Positions 27,928 through 37,658 of a stretch of DNA of 64,000 nt are shown here, in pieces (position 1 is the stretch's first letter; each line of letters opens with the position of its first letter). This stretch comes from Mycobacterium sp. MYCO198283 (GTDB lineage: Bacteria; Actinomycetota; Actinomycetes; Mycobacteriales; Mycobacteriaceae), in the NCBI RefSeq assembly GCF_021213805.1, contig NZ_JAJQJI010000003.1:310001-374000 (forward strand). Direction: 5' to 3'. The translations under genes and the position numbers were made by a program. The notes below the pieces were generated by a model. It made no database searches. It was given only the letters and a program-made list of their open reading frames with translations, and had not been told where the DNA came from.

Positions 27928-28634
27928 TCAGGAACCGTAACCTCGGCGCTGCCGCAGAGCCGCCTGCACGCGGGCGATCACGGTCTGCGGCGCACCGCGC
28001 AGTTGACGGGCGCTGACCCGGACGACGATCCAGCCGCAGGCGGCTAGGAATTCCAGGCGCTCGATGTCGTTGGCGTGCTGCTGCGGGTCCGTCCAGTGCT
28101 GCGCGCCGTCGTATTCGACCGCCACCTTCCACTGCGGCCATCCCATGTCCAGGCGGCGCACGACGCGACCCCAGGCGTCCGTCACCGGTATCTGCGTGTG
28201 AGGCCGCGGCAGCCCGGCCCGCACGAGCAACAGCCGCACCCGGCTCTCCTGCGGCGACTCGGCGCCGGGATCGACCAGCGCCAGCGGGCCGCGGTGGTGC
28301 AGGGCATGCCGGACGCCGTGCGCAGTTCGTCGCCGGCGATGCGGCCGGTGTGCACCACGATGCCCGCCGGTGCCGGCTGGCGGACGCGCGCCAACTCCGC
28401 CGGAGCGTCGGCGGGCACCCAGCGCGAGCCGAGCGCCGCGGCGGCCGACAGCCCAGCGAGCGTCGCCTTCCGCCCCGACCACAACCAGGCTGCTTCGGCA
28501 CGGTCGCGCGCGTCCAGCGGGGCCGCGGCGGGGGCATAGACGTTGCGATGCACTTTGACGAAGCGGGTGCGCAGGCGGTGCCGGGTCACCGCGCCCGATG
28601 CCAACGCCTCCGTGGCCAGCAGCAATTTGCTCAC
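27928..28634 (-). pseudogene. Broken AbiEi-like/DUF559 gene
   Basis: The N-terminal part reads MSKLLLATEALASGAVTRHR to GMPCTT in one frame. The C-terminal part reads LVDPGAESPQESRVRLLLVR to RQRRGYGS in another. The DUF559 nuclease-like core (VAVEYDGAQHW, VVRVSARQL) is in the second part. Intact mycobacterial relatives have a further stretch of some 50 residues between these parts. The junction at about 28290-28305 therefore marks an internal deletion with frameshift. The total length (707 bp) is not a multiple of three. The intact family resembles abortive-infection antitoxins or Vsr-like nucleases. Confidence 0.75.
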
Positions 28635-28709
28635 GCCGCTATGGCGGGCCGGCCGGCCGCCGGGTTCCCGTCACTACGGTTGTTGGCGAAAAACGGCCGG
28701 ATTTGCGCA

Positions 28710-28725
28710 AGAACGGTGTTCTCGG
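28710..28725. repeat. Palindromic motif, right copy in inverted orientation
   Basis: AAGAACGGTGTTCTCG is the inverted counterpart of the motif at 27889-27905. Between here and the PPK2 stop, 28725-28765 is a low-complexity run of GGCGAG- and GCGGGG-type units with no visible gene. Confidence 0.55.
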
Positions 28726-28765
28726 CGAGGCGCAGCGAGGCGCGGCGGGGCGGAGCGAGGCGGGG

Positions 28766-29623
28766 CTACAGCGCCGCCAGCCGCCGCCGCTCGGCCTCGA
28801 CGTCGAAGTCCGGCGGCGGCCAGCTCAGGTCCATCCCCTGCAGCGCGGCGATCAGCAGCTCGGCGACCGCCAGCCTGCTGTACCACTTGTGGTCGCACGG
28901 GATGACGTACCAGGGCGCGTAGTCGGTCGACGTCTTGTCGAGGACCGCCTGGTACGCCTCCTGGTAGGCCGGCCACAGCGCCCGCTCGTCGATGTCGCCC
29001 GGGTTGTACTTCCAGTACTTGTCGGGCCGCTTGAGCCGCTTTTCCAGCCGCTTCTTCTGCTCCTGTAGCGACACGAACAGCGCCACCTTGACGATCGTCG
29101 TGCCGCCGTCGACCAGTTCGCGCTCGAAGGCGTTGATCTCGTCGTAGCGGCCGCCCCAGACCTCGGGCGGCACCATGTTGTGGACCCGCACGATCAGCAC
29201 GTCCTCGTAGTGCGAGCGGTCGAAGACGCCGATGTGCCCGGCGGGCGGTAGCGCCTTGCGGATCCGCCACAGATAGTGGTGGGCGCGCTCCTCCTCGGTG
29301 GGCACTCCGAAGGCGGTGTACCGGATGCCCTGCGGGTTGCCGGCGCCGACGACGTGTTTCACCAGTCCGCCCTTGCCGGCGGTGTCCATGCCCTGCAGCA
29401 CCAGCAGCACCGAGCGGGTGTCGCCCTCGCGGCTGCGCGCGTAGAGCATCTCCTGCAGCTCGGCGAACAGGGCGCAGCGCTCCCGGCGCAGCGCCTTCGC
29501 GTCCGCCTTGCTGCCGGCGAACCCGGGCGTCGCGGACGTGTCGATGTCGGCGACCCGGTCACCGGGCCGGAAGCGCAGCGCAGCGGCGGGGTCGGCGGTC
29601 CACAGCGACGGCAGGTCGGCCAT
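28766..29623 (-). CDS. ppk2: Polyphosphate kinase 2 family protein
   Basis: The protein has 285 residues and uses polyphosphate to phosphorylate nucleotides. Walker A is LQGMDTAGKGG, Walker B-like FDRSHYEDV follows, and the lid contains RLKRPDKYWKYNPGDIDER. The C-terminus has DYAPWYVIPCDHKWYSRLA. These are standard PPK2 features. The subclass (nucleoside mono- or diphosphate substrate) is not certain. TAGTGT lies six bases before ATG 29623. Confidence 0.88.
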   Translation of the reverse strand: MADLPSLWTADPAAALRFRPGDRVADIDTSATPGFAGSKADAKALRRERCALFAELQEMLYARSREGDTRSVLLVLQGMDTAGKGGLVKHVVGAGNPQGIRYTAFGVPTEEERAHHYLWRIRKALPPAGHIGVFDRSHYEDVLIVRVHNMVPPEVWGGRYDEINAFERELVDGGTTIVKVALFVSLQEQKKRLEKRLKRPDKYWKYNPGDIDERALWPAYQEAYQAVLDKTSTDYAPWYVIPCDHKWYSRLAVAELLIAALQGMDLSWPPPDFDVEAERRRLAAL

Positions 29624-29632
29624 GGGCCAACA

Positions 29633-30373
29633 CTAGTCAGCGGTCGGCGGCGGCAGGATCGGCGACGGGTGCGGCGTCGACCGGAACTGCTCCAGCGAGC
29701 CGCCCACCTCGACGATGCCGCACAGCGCACTCCACGACAGCATGGTCAGGTAGTCGATGAGCTCGTCGGCGCTCATCCGCGGATGCGACATCCAGGAGTG
29801 GGTGGCCAACTGCACACCGCCGACGATGAGGTACGCCCACGGCTCGACGCCCGCCGTGTCCATCCCCACTTTCTGCATGCGGCGGCGCAGCATCACGGCC
29901 AGCATCCGGGCGATGATCCGCTCCGAGTCGGCGATCACCTTGCTTTTGCTGGCGGAGCTGTTCGCCATCACGAACCGGTACGGCTCGGGTTCGTTCGCGA
30001 CGGTGGACACGTACACCCGGATGATCTCTCGGGTGAGGTCGTAGCCGTCGAGGTCCGACGACAGCGCGGCGGCCATGTTCGGGATGAGCGTGGTCTGCGC
30101 GAACCGCATCATGACGGCGGTCGTCAGGTCGTTCTTGTCCACGAAATAGCGGTAGAGCACGGTTTTCGAGACGCCGATCTCGCCGGCGATCTCGTCCATG
30201 CTGACGTCGCGGCCGCGGCGGCGGATGGCTTCGAGCGCGCCGTCGACGAGGTCGGTGCGGCGCTCGACCTTGTGCTGGTGCCAGCGTCGCTTGCGACCGT
30301 CGGCCTTGGCCTTCGGCGGCTTGGCTGCGGCGCGCACCGCACCTGCGCCGATCGTTGCGGCCTGATCTACCAC
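29633..30373 (-). CDS. TetR-family regulator (Rv0472c-like)
   Basis: The protein has 246 residues. A basic N-terminal extension (KPPKAKADGRKRRWHQHKVE) precedes the helix-turn-helix DVSMDEIAGEIGVSKTVLYR followed by YFVDKNDL. The C-terminal domain is helical. The ligand is unknown. In M. tuberculosis the Rv0472c regulator lies in the same place. It diverges from the DUF445 gene. Confidence 0.85.
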   Translation of the reverse strand: MVDQAATIGAGAVRAAAKPPKAKADGRKRRWHQHKVERRTDLVDGALEAIRRRGRDVSMDEIAGEIGVSKTVLYRYFVDKNDLTTAVMMRFAQTTLIPNMAAALSSDLDGYDLTREIIRVYVSTVANEPEPYRFVMANSSASKSKVIADSERIIARMLAVMLRRRMQKVGMDTAGVEPWAYLIVGGVQLATHSWMSHPRMSADELIDYLTMLSWSALCGIVEVGGSLEQFRSTPHPSPILPPPTAD

Positions 30374-30478
30374 TGCTCGATTTTCCGTTCCCTAGACCCA
30401 CTCGATACTACGGGCCGGAACGCGGTCGCGATCGGCGCGGTCACAGTTACTTTCGCGGTCGGGCCAGGGCGATGACGG

Positions 30479-31858
30479 ATGATGGTTCCCGTGGCAGTGC
30501 AACCCGACATTCGGCCGGCGACGGCCTCGGCCGCCCCGACGCCGGTCCCGCGTCCGACGGCCGACGCGCCCGCGGCGAACCCGGGGGTGGCCGGGATCTT
30601 CGCGGCGGACTCCGCCGCCGACGCCCAGCGGCGCCGCAACCTGCGCCAGATGAAGGCGGTCGCGCTCGGCTTCTTACTCGGCGCGACGGTGCTGTTCCTG
30701 GTCAGCCGCTGGGCCGAGGCGCACCACGCCGGACCGTGGGCGGGCTACGTGGCGGCGGCCGCCGAGGCCGGCATGGTGGGTGCGCTCGCCGACTGGTTCG
30801 CGGTGACGGCGCTGTTCCGCCATCCGCTGCGGATCCCGATCCCGCACACGGCCATCATCAAGCGCAAGAAGGACCAGCTCGGCGAGGGTCTGGGCGCCTT
30901 CGTGCGCGAGAACTTCATGTCGCCGCCGGTCGTCGAGAACAAACTGCGCGACGCCGACGTGGCGGCCCGCGTCGGCCGCTGGCTGGCCGACGAGGCGCAC
31001 GCCGCGCGGGTCGCCTCCGAGGTCGGGACGGTGCTGCGGGTTCTGGTCGAGATGCTGCGCGACGAGGACGTCCAGCACGTGCTCGACCGGATGATCGTCA
31101 AGCGCGTGGCGGAGCCGCAGTGGGGACCGCCGATCGGCCGGGTGCTGACGTCGCTGCTGGCCGAGGGACGGCAGGAAGCCCTCATCCAGCTGCTGGCGGA
31201 CCGGGCGTTCGAGTGGTCGCTGAACGCCGGCGAGACGATCCAGCGCGTCATCGAACGCGATTCGCCGAGTTGGTCCCCGAAGTTCGTCGACGCCCTGGTA
31301 GGTGACCGCATCCACCGCGAGCTGATGGACTTCACCGACAAGGTGCGCCGGAACCCCGATCACGAGTTGCGGCGCTCGGCCACCCGGTTCCTGTTCGAGT
31401 TCGCCGACGATCTCCAGCACGACGCGGCGACGATCGGCCGCGCGGAGAACATCAAGGAACAGCTGATGGCCCGCGACGAGGTGGCCCACGCCGCCGAGAC
31501 CGCGTGGAAGGCCGCGAAGCGGATCATCCTCGAGTCGGTCGACGATCCGACCAGCGCGCTGCGCACCCGCGTCGCCGATTCGGTGGTGCACATCGGCGAA
31601 TCGCTGCGCGACGACGCCGAACTGCAGGTCAAGGTCGACAACTGGATCGTGCGCGCCGCGCAGCACCTCGTCGGGCAGTACGGCGGCGAGATCACCGCGA
31701 TCATCACCGAAACCATCGAGCGGTGGGACGCCGAGGAGGCGAGCCGTCGCATCGAGCTGCACGTCGGACGTGATCTGCAGTTCATCCGCATCAACGGCAC
31801 GGTGGTCGGCTCCCTGGCCGGTCTGACGATCTACACGGTGTCGCAGCTGCTGTTCTGA
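30479..31858 (+). CDS. DUF445 membrane protein (Rv0473-like)
   Basis: The protein has 459 residues. After a Pro/Ala-rich head there is one membrane hairpin (AVALGFLLGATVLFLVSRWA and GYVAAAAEAGMVGALADWFA) and a long helical DUF445 body. The C-terminus has a final hydrophobic anchor, NGTVVGSLAGLTIYTVSQLL. YheB/YjiN-type proteins are related. Role unknown. ATG 30479 is followed directly by a second ATG. Confidence 0.85.
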   Translation: MMVPVAVQPDIRPATASAAPTPVPRPTADAPAANPGVAGIFAADSAADAQRRRNLRQMKAVALGFLLGATVLFLVSRWAEAHHAGPWAGYVAAAAEAGMVGALADWFAVTALFRHPLRIPIPHTAIIKRKKDQLGEGLGAFVRENFMSPPVVENKLRDADVAARVGRWLADEAHAARVASEVGTVLRVLVEMLRDEDVQHVLDRMIVKRVAEPQWGPPIGRVLTSLLAEGRQEALIQLLADRAFEWSLNAGETIQRVIERDSPSWSPKFVDALVGDRIHRELMDFTDKVRRNPDHELRRSATRFLFEFADDLQHDAATIGRAENIKEQLMARDEVAHAAETAWKAAKRIILESVDDPTSALRTRVADSVVHIGESLRDDAELQVKVDNWIVRAAQHLVGQYGGEITAIITETIERWDAEEASRRIELHVGRDLQFIRINGTVVGSLAGLTIYTVSQLLF

Positions 31859-31874
31859 CCACCGGTGCTAGCTG

Positions 31875-31907
31875 AGTGCTTGCAAAAGTTAGCACTTGCG
31901 GTAACCT
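31875..31907 (+). promoter_or_regulatory. Promoter and inverted repeat before the XRE regulator gene
   Basis: TTGCAA at 31880-31885 and TAACCT at 31902-31907 make a 16-base-spaced promoter. AGTGCT at 31875-31880 and AGCACT at 31891-31896 form a six-base inverted repeat that covers the -35 region. The layout suggests an operator, possibly for autoregulation. Confidence 0.5.
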
Positions 31908-31950
31908 GGTATGCGTCAGTACCGGATACCCGTGCACCGAGGTGAGAACC

Positions 31951-32343
31951 ATGCCGCAGGACGGTGACATCGCTGTTGCGGTGTCCACGGCTGCGCAAGA
32001 CATCGGCGGCTTCATCCGAGCGCAGCGCGAAGCGGCTCAGGTATCGGTGCGGCAGCTGGCCGAAAAGGCCGGCGTCAGCAACCCGTACCTCTCCCAGATC
32101 GAACGCGGGTTGCGCAAACCGTCCGCCGAGGTGCTCAACCAGATCGCCAAGGCGTTACGGGTGTCCGCCGAGGTGTTGTACGTCCGGGCCGGGATCCTCG
32201 AGCCTGCCGACAGCAACGCGGTACGGGACGCGATCGTCAACGATCCGGCGATCAGCGAGCGGCAGAAAGAGGTCCTGCTGGACATCTACGCCTCCTTTTG
32301 TCAGCAGAACGAAGCCGCCCGGGAGGAGTCACAGCCTGCCTGA
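31951..32343 (+). CDS. XRE-family regulator (Rv0474-like)
   Basis: The protein has 130 residues. The helix-turn-helix is [20 protein letters not shown] with [20 protein letters not shown] (about residues 29-70). The rest is a short helical region ([15 protein letters not shown]). GAGGTGAG lies before ATG 31951. The gene precedes hbhA by 56 bp, as Rv0474 precedes Rv0475. Confidence 0.9.
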   Translation: MPQDGDIAVAVSTAAQDIGGFIRAQREAAQVSVRQLAEKAGVSNPYLSQIERGLRKPSAEVLNQIAKALRVSAEVLYVRAGILEPADSNAVRDAIVNDPAISERQKEVLLDIYASFCQQNEAAREESQPA

Positions 32344-32399
32344 CCTTCGTTCCAGCACGACGACATCACCGAGCATCACAGCCTGAAAGGAGCCATCAC

Positions 32400-33206
<807 letters not shown>

Positions 33207-33252
33207 GCAGTCGGGTTCGACGGCCAGGCCGATATCCGCATAGGCTGCGTTC

Positions 33253-33549
33253 GTGGCAGCGTCTATGACCATCGTGGCTATCGTCTTGGCCGTCGTCCTG
33301 TTCGGCGTGCTGATCGCCGCCTGCTACGCCTTCGTCCACGCGGCGATGCAGCGGCCCGACGCCTACACCGCCACCGGCAAGCTCACCAAGAACGCCTGGC
33401 TCGCGATCAGCGGCGGCGCCTTCCTCGTCGCGATCCTCGCGTTCTTCACCACGAGCATCTTCCTGGGCTCGATCGCGGCCGTAGCCGCCGGTGTCTACAT
33501 CGTCGATGTCCGGCCCAAACTGCTGGAGATCCAAGGGAAGTCGCGCTGA
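33253..33549 (+). CDS. DUF2516 membrane protein (Rv0476-like)
   Basis: The protein has 98 residues. Two or three hydrophobic spans are visible ([60 protein letters not shown]). TAGGCT at 33241-33246 lies six bases before GTG 33253, so it is probably leaderless and independent of hbhA. Function unknown. Confidence 0.85.
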   Translation: MAASMTIVAIVLAVVLFGVLIAACYAFVHAAMQRPDAYTATGKLTKNAWLAISGGAFLVAILAFFTTSIFLGSIAAVAAGVYIVDVRPKLLEIQGKSR

Positions 33550-33551
33550 CC

Positions 33552-33956
33552 ATGCGTGCCGTCCTCGCCGCCGTGGCGGTGCTCTTCGCCCTGGCGACGC
33601 CCGCCACCGCGGCCGCCGAGCCCGTCCCGCCGCCCCCGTACGTCGAACGCGCCGAGTGGGTCCACTGGGGCGACCTGTCGAGTCTGCGGGTGTACCCCAC
33701 CGCCGCCGCCCGCGCGGCGTCGGCACAGCGGGACCACTCGCCGGCCGGCGACGCCGCCTGGGCCGAAGTGCTGGCCGCCGCCCCCGACGCCGACCTGCCC
33801 GGCATGCGGGCGCAGTTCCTGTGCCACTGGCAGTACGCCGAATGGGCGCAGCCGGGCAAGACCAGCTGGAACCTGGAGCCGTGGCGGCCCGAGGTGAGCG
33901 CCACCGAGCTGGTGGAGTCGGGCTGCAACCCCGGCGGCACCGAGGAACCGTTCTGA
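33552..33956 (+). CDS. Secreted DUF2599 protein (Rv0477-like)
   Basis: The protein has 134 residues. [20 protein letters not shown] is a Sec signal with cleavage probably after AEA/AAA. The mature part contains two Cys ([20 protein letters not shown] and ESGCNP) that likely form a disulfide. It starts 2 bp after the DUF2516 stop. Role unknown. Confidence 0.85.
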   Translation: MRAVLAAVAVLFALATPATAAAEPVPPPPYVERAEWVHWGDLSSLRVYPTAAARAASAQRDHSPAGDAAWAEVLAAAPDADLPGMRAQFLCHWQYAEWAQPGKTSWNLEPWRPEVSATELVESGCNPGGTEEPF

Positions 33957-34630
33957 CGCACCGCACGCGCGCCGAACTCGCCGCGGTCGTCGACCACACC
34001 CTGCTCAAACCCGAGGCGACCGTCGACGACGTCCGCCGGTTGGTCGCCGACGCCGTCGAGCTCGGGGTGTTCGCGGTGTGCGTGTCGCCGTCACTGGTGC
34101 CGGCCGCCCGCGCCGCCCTGCCCGCCTGCGGACCGGCGCTCGCGGCGGTGGTCGGCTTCCCGTCCGGCAAGCACCTGCCCGCCGTCAAGGCGCACGAGGC
34201 GGCGCTCGCGGTGGCCGCCGGCGCCGCGGAGATCGACATGGTGATCGACGTCGGCGCAGCCGTTGCGGGCGAGCACGCCGCGATCGCCGCGGACATCGCC
34301 GCCGTGCGGGCCGCGGCGCCCGCCGCCACGCTCAAGGTGATCGTCGAGAGCGCGGCCCTGCTGACCCTTTCCGATGCGGACAACCTCGCGTCGGTGTGCC
34401 GGGTCGCCGAGGCCGCCGGCGCCGACTACGTCAAGACGTCCACCGGCTTCCACCCTGCCGGCGGCGCGTCGACCGCCGCGGTCGAGGTGATGGCCGGCGC
34501 GGTCGGCGGCCGGCTCGGCATCAAGGCCAGCGGCGGGATCCGCACGGCCACCGATGCGTTGGCGATGCTCGACGCCGGCGCGACCCGGCTCGGGCTGTCC
34601 GGCACCCGGGCCGTCCTCGACGGACTCTGA
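33953..34630 (+). CDS. deoC: Deoxyribose-phosphate aldolase with an apparent CTG start
   Basis: The protein has 225 residues and splits 2-deoxyribose 5-phosphate into glyceraldehyde 3-phosphate and acetaldehyde. [12 protein letters not shown] is the family opening, [11 protein letters not shown] and [10 protein letters not shown] follow, and the Schiff-base Lys lies in [11 protein letters not shown]. No ATG, GTG or TTG suits the N-terminus. CTG 33953 overlaps the upstream TGA, which favours coupled re-initiation. Confidence 0.88.
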   Translation: MTHRTRAELAAVVDHTLLKPEATVDDVRRLVADAVELGVFAVCVSPSLVPAARAALPACGPALAAVVGFPSGKHLPAVKAHEAALAVAAGAAEIDMVIDVGAAVAGEHAAIAADIAAVRAAAPAATLKVIVESAALLTLSDADNLASVCRVAEAAGADYVKTSTGFHPAGGASTAAVEVMAGAVGGRLGIKASGGIRTATDALAMLDAGATRLGLSGTRAVLDGL

Positions 34631-34637
34631 CCGGCGG

Positions 34638-35048
34638 TCACGTCGCCGGCGGCGCGGCCTGCCGGTCGGCCGACAGCTGCGGCAGCACACCGGCGGCCAC
34701 CAAGCCGTGGTAGCCGCCGGCCACGTCGGTGGCGTGACGCAGGCCGAGGTCCTGCAGCGCCGCCGCGGCCAAACTGGACGTGTAGCCCTCCGAGCAGAGC
34801 ACCACCCACTCGACGTCGTCGCCGGTGGCCTGGGGCAGCCGGGCGTCGCTGGTGGGGTCGAGTCGCCACTCGAGGACGTTGCGCTCGACGACCAGCGCGA
34901 CGGCCACTTCCCCCTCGCGCAGCCGTTGCGCGTGCGGCCGGATGTCGACGAGCAGCGCGCCGCGCGCCAGCGCCGCCGGCACGTCTTCGGGCCGCAGCCG
35001 GTGCAGCCGGCGGCGGGCAGTCGACAGCACCTCGTCGATGCGGCTCAC
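34638..35048 (-). CDS. Rhodanese-domain sulfurtransferase
   Basis: The protein has 136 residues in a single rhodanese domain (LLVDIRPHAQRLREGEV). The catalytic Cys lies in VVLCSEGYTSSLAAAALQDL. It should carry a persulfide. Its start overlaps the stop of the cysteine dioxygenase gene, so the two act together: the dioxygenase removes cysteine and the rhodanese handles sulfane sulfur. Confidence 0.85.
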   Translation of the reverse strand: MSRIDEVLSTARRRLHRLRPEDVPAALARGALLVDIRPHAQRLREGEVAVALVVERNVLEWRLDPTSDARLPQATGDDVEWVVLCSEGYTSSLAAAALQDLGLRHATDVAGGYHGLVAAGVLPQLSADRQAAPPAT

Positions 35049-35590
35049 CCTTCCGGCCCGTCGGTGAGCTCGGTTCGGCTGCGGCGCAACGTGTTTCGCT
35101 CAGTCACCTGGTAGTAGCTCATCACCGTCAGCGGCGGTGAATAGGCGTGCAGGCTGAGTGTCGACGTGCTTGTCGCCGGTGCCGGCTCGGGCGCCCAGAC
35201 GACGTCGTGCACCCAGCCGAGCGGGAAGGCGGCTTGATCGCCCGCCACCAGCCGTCGCCGGCGCAACTTCTCGCCGTCCCAGCGGTGTTCGTCGAGCGCG
35301 CCGCTGAGCAGCGTGAGCGCACCCAGCGAGCCGCCGTGATCGTGCAGTTCGGTGCGGTGATCGGGCACCCAGCTGATCAGCCAGATGTCGAGCTCGTCGT
35401 CGCCGTGGATGCGGGCGTACCAGCGCTCATCGCGCGGGATGCCGGCGGCCGGCAGCAGGTGGGCGTAGCGGCCGCGCAGGTAGTCGTCGGCGGCACGGTC
35501 GGTGGCGTGGAGCAGGTCGGCCGGCCGTAGCCGGGTGGGCGCGGAGACGGCGGGCACGGCGACGGGGCGCGGTGAGGTGATGGCAACCAT
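35045..35590 (-). CDS. Cysteine dioxygenase-family cupin
   Basis: The protein has 181 residues. The cupin iron site ELHDHGGSLGALTLLSGALDE (two His) and LGWVHDVV (third His) are present, as in bacterial cysteine dioxygenases that make cysteine sulfinate. A short polycysteine ORF lies 43 bp upstream and probably controls the pair according to cysteine supply. Confidence 0.85.
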   Translation of the reverse strand: MVAITSPRPVAVPAVSAPTRLRPADLLHATDRAADDYLRGRYAHLLPAAGIPRDERWYARIHGDDELDIWLISWVPDHRTELHDHGGSLGALTLLSGALDEHRWDGEKLRRRRLVAGDQAAFPLGWVHDVVWAPEPAPATSTSTLSLHAYSPPLTVMSYYQVTERNTLRRSRTELTDGPEG

Positions 35591-35633
35591 CGGGGGAGCT
35601 CCAGGGCGGGCAACGGGGGCAGGGCGGCGGCGG

Positions 35634-35675
35634 TTACGGCGCCGGACAACACTCCCGGTTGCAGCTGCGCTCCAT
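35634..35675 (-). CDS. Polycysteine leader peptide before cysteine dioxygenase
   Basis: The ORF encodes MERSCNRECCPAP, with three Cys in 13 residues including a pair near the end. It has no Shine-Dalgarno, and CACACT lies ten bases upstream as a possible -10 box. Polycysteine short ORFs of this type act as cysteine-responsive attenuators in mycobacteria. The link to a cysteine-degrading operon makes that role likely here. The 253 bp beyond it, to the DUF2993 stop, hold no gene I can support. Confidence 0.7.
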   Translation of the reverse strand: MERSCNRECCPAP

Positions 35676-35928
35676 CACACGGCGAAGTGTGGCACATGAC
35701 GGCGGTGGCCGCAGGCACCGTTCGCACGGCATCGTCGGCTCAGCACTGCTCGGCACCGTCCCGGCGTCGCGCTCGTCGTGCGGTCAGCGGCGGGCGACGA
35801 CCAGGTGACGCAGTTCGCGCCCCGTCCCGCGACGGGTGCGGTAGGGGAGCGTGCGCCGAGACCGGCAATTTCGGCGCAGGCTGGTCGAAATCCGGGCCGG
35901 CGGCCGCCGCGGCGTGCTCAGCAGACTG

Positions 35929-36807
35929 CTAGATCCCGGCGAAGCAGGGGTCTTCCTGCGACTTGGGCAGCTTGGCGTCGCGCGAGGCGAACTGGCTCAC
36001 CACGCCGTCGGAGGTCACCTCGATGGTCTGCGGCGTGATGCCCAGCGGCAGGCTCTGCGCGATCTGCTCGGTGAACGCGTCGACGAACGGCTGCAGGCTC
36101 TCGCGGGGCAGCGAGAAGCCGAGCCCGGTGACGTTGAGCACCTCGAGCGACACCGCGTTGTTCACCACCTGCGGCCGGGCGGTCACCGTGCCCACCACGC
36201 CCTGCAGCGTCAGGGTGCCGTCGTCGGGGTTCGTCGTGACCCCGCTGACCGCGGCGCCGCCGATGAACGGGATCGAGCTCGCGACGGTCTGCTGGATGCC
36301 GGTCGTCGTCCAGGTGATCGTGGCGTCGACCGACCCGACCGTGCCGCCGGAGTCGGCGGTGTCGGCCACCTCGACGTCGTCGAGGCGCAGGTCGAGCTTC
36401 ATGCCTTCTGCGTCGCGCAGCCGGTTGCCCGCCGTTTCGATCGAGATGCCGTCGTAGTGCTTGGTCAGGTGCTGCCAGAGGAACGGGGTGGCGCCGAAGG
36501 ACACGGTGGCGTCGTCCTTGGCCACGCAGGACACCACCCGGGCGACGACGTCGTCGGCCCGGTTGCGGGCGTAGAGCTCGGCGCCCACCAGCCCGGCCAG
36601 CACCAGCGCCATCACGATCACCGCGATCAGCACCCACGACAGCGGGTCCTTGGGGGTGAACCGCCGGCGGCGTGACGAGGGCGCCGCGCCGCCGGCCGGA
36701 TGGTCGGCCGGCGCGGCCGACGGGTCCTGCGGCGGTAGCGGCCGGGGCGCGTCCGGGGCGGGACGGCCCCACGCCGTGGCGTCGTCAGGTCCCTGCGGAG
36801 TGGTCAC
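35929..36807 (-). CDS. DUF2993 envelope protein (Rv0479c-like)
   Basis: The protein has 292 residues. A Pro-rich cytoplasmic head is followed by one membrane anchor (WVLIAVIVMALVLAGLVGAE) and a lipid-binding-type DUF2993 domain, related to LmeA of lipomannan metabolism. SCVAKDDATVSFG and the final DPCFAGI contain two Cys that could pair. The GTG start overlaps the nitrilase-family stop. Confidence 0.82.
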   Translation of the reverse strand: MTTPQGPDDATAWGRPAPDAPRPLPPQDPSAAPADHPAGGAAPSSRRRRFTPKDPLSWVLIAVIVMALVLAGLVGAELYARNRADDVVARVVSCVAKDDATVSFGATPFLWQHLTKHYDGISIETAGNRLRDAEGMKLDLRLDDVEVADTADSGGTVGSVDATITWTTTGIQQTVASSIPFIGGAAVSGVTTNPDDGTLTLQGVVGTVTARPQVVNNAVSLEVLNVTGLGFSLPRESLQPFVDAFTEQIAQSLPLGITPQTIEVTSDGVVSQFASRDAKLPKSQEDPCFAGI

Positions 36808-37658
36808 GCACTCGTTCCTTCCGGGTCGTCGCTCGGTGGTCGGTCCTGCGGCGATGCGTCGAGCTCGGCGAAGTATCTGCGGTTGCGGAGCACCCCGAGC
36901 GTGTCGCGCGCCTCGGTCACCTTAGCGAGGTCGACGTCGGCGACCACCAACTCCGGGTCAGCGCCGGCCTCGGCCACCACCTCGCCGTACGGCGACGCCA
37001 GCAGGCTGCCGCCCACCCCGGTCGGCGCCGACGTCGACGCCGCAACGTCGTCGCCGGGGTAGGCCTGCCCGGCGGCCGCGACGAAGCTGGAGCTGTCGAG
37101 CGCGCGGGCGCGGGTCAGGACGGTCCACTGCGCGAGTTTGCCCGGCCCGGATCCCCACGACGCGCTGACCGTGATCACCTGCGCACCGCGGTCGGCCAGC
37201 GCGCGGTACAGCTCGGGGAACCGCACGTCGTAACAGGTCGTGAGCCCGACCCGCACCCCGGCGACCTCGATGACGACGGGACGTCGACCGGGCGCCACCG
37301 TGCGCGACTCGGTGAACCCGTAGGCGTCGAACAGGAAGATCTTGTCGTAGTGGGTGTCGACGCCGTTTCCGGTGGCCAACAACGTGTTTCGCACCCGGCC
37401 GTCGGGCGCGGGGACGAACATGCCGGCCACCACCGTGATGCCGGCGGCCGCGGCGATCCGCCGCACCCCGCTCGCCCAGGGGCCGTCCAGCGGCTCGGCG
37501 ACCGGCCCGAGCGACACCCCGAAGCGGCACATCGTCGCCTCGGGGAACACCACCAGGTCCGCGCCGGCGGCCGCAGCGCGCGACGTGTGGTCGGCGACCA
37601 GCTCGAGGTTCGCCGACGGATCGGTGCCCGCCGCCAGCTGTGCCAGCGCTATGCGCAT
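36804..37658 (-). CDS. Carbon-nitrogen hydrolase (Rv0480c-like, Nit-type)
   Basis: The protein has 284 residues. The nitrilase triad is complete: Glu in VVFPEATMCRF, Lys in THYDKIFLFDAYG and Cys in LTTCYDVRFPELYR. The sequence resembles Nit/omega-amidases that repair deaminated glutathione or hydrolyse 2-oxoamides. I chose ATG 37658 (MRIALAQLAAGTD). It overlaps the glycosyltransferase stop by 10 bp. Confidence 0.88.
   Translation of the reverse strand: MRIALAQLAAGTDPSANLELVADHTSRAAAAGADLVVFPEATMCRFGVSLGPVAEPLDGPWASGVRRIAAAAGITVVAGMFVPAPDGRVRNTLLATGNGVDTHYDKIFLFDAYGFTESRTVAPGRRPVVIEVAGVRVGLTTCYDVRFPELYRALADRGAQVITVSASWGSGPGKLAQWTVLTRARALDSSSFVAAAGQAYPGDDVAASTSAPTGVGGSLLASPYGEVVAEAGADPELVVADVDLAKVTEARDTLGVLRNRRYFAELDASPQDRPPSDDPEGTSA

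Noticed and set aside
28725..28765. Possible micro-repeat array of GGCGAG units
   Set aside because: The units are irregular and short. Low-complexity sequence of this type is common between actinobacterial genes.
31875..31896. CIRCE (HrcA) element
   Set aside because: CIRCE reads TTAGCACTC-N9-GAGTGCTAA. Here the arms are in the reverse order (AGTGCT first), so it is a different palindrome.
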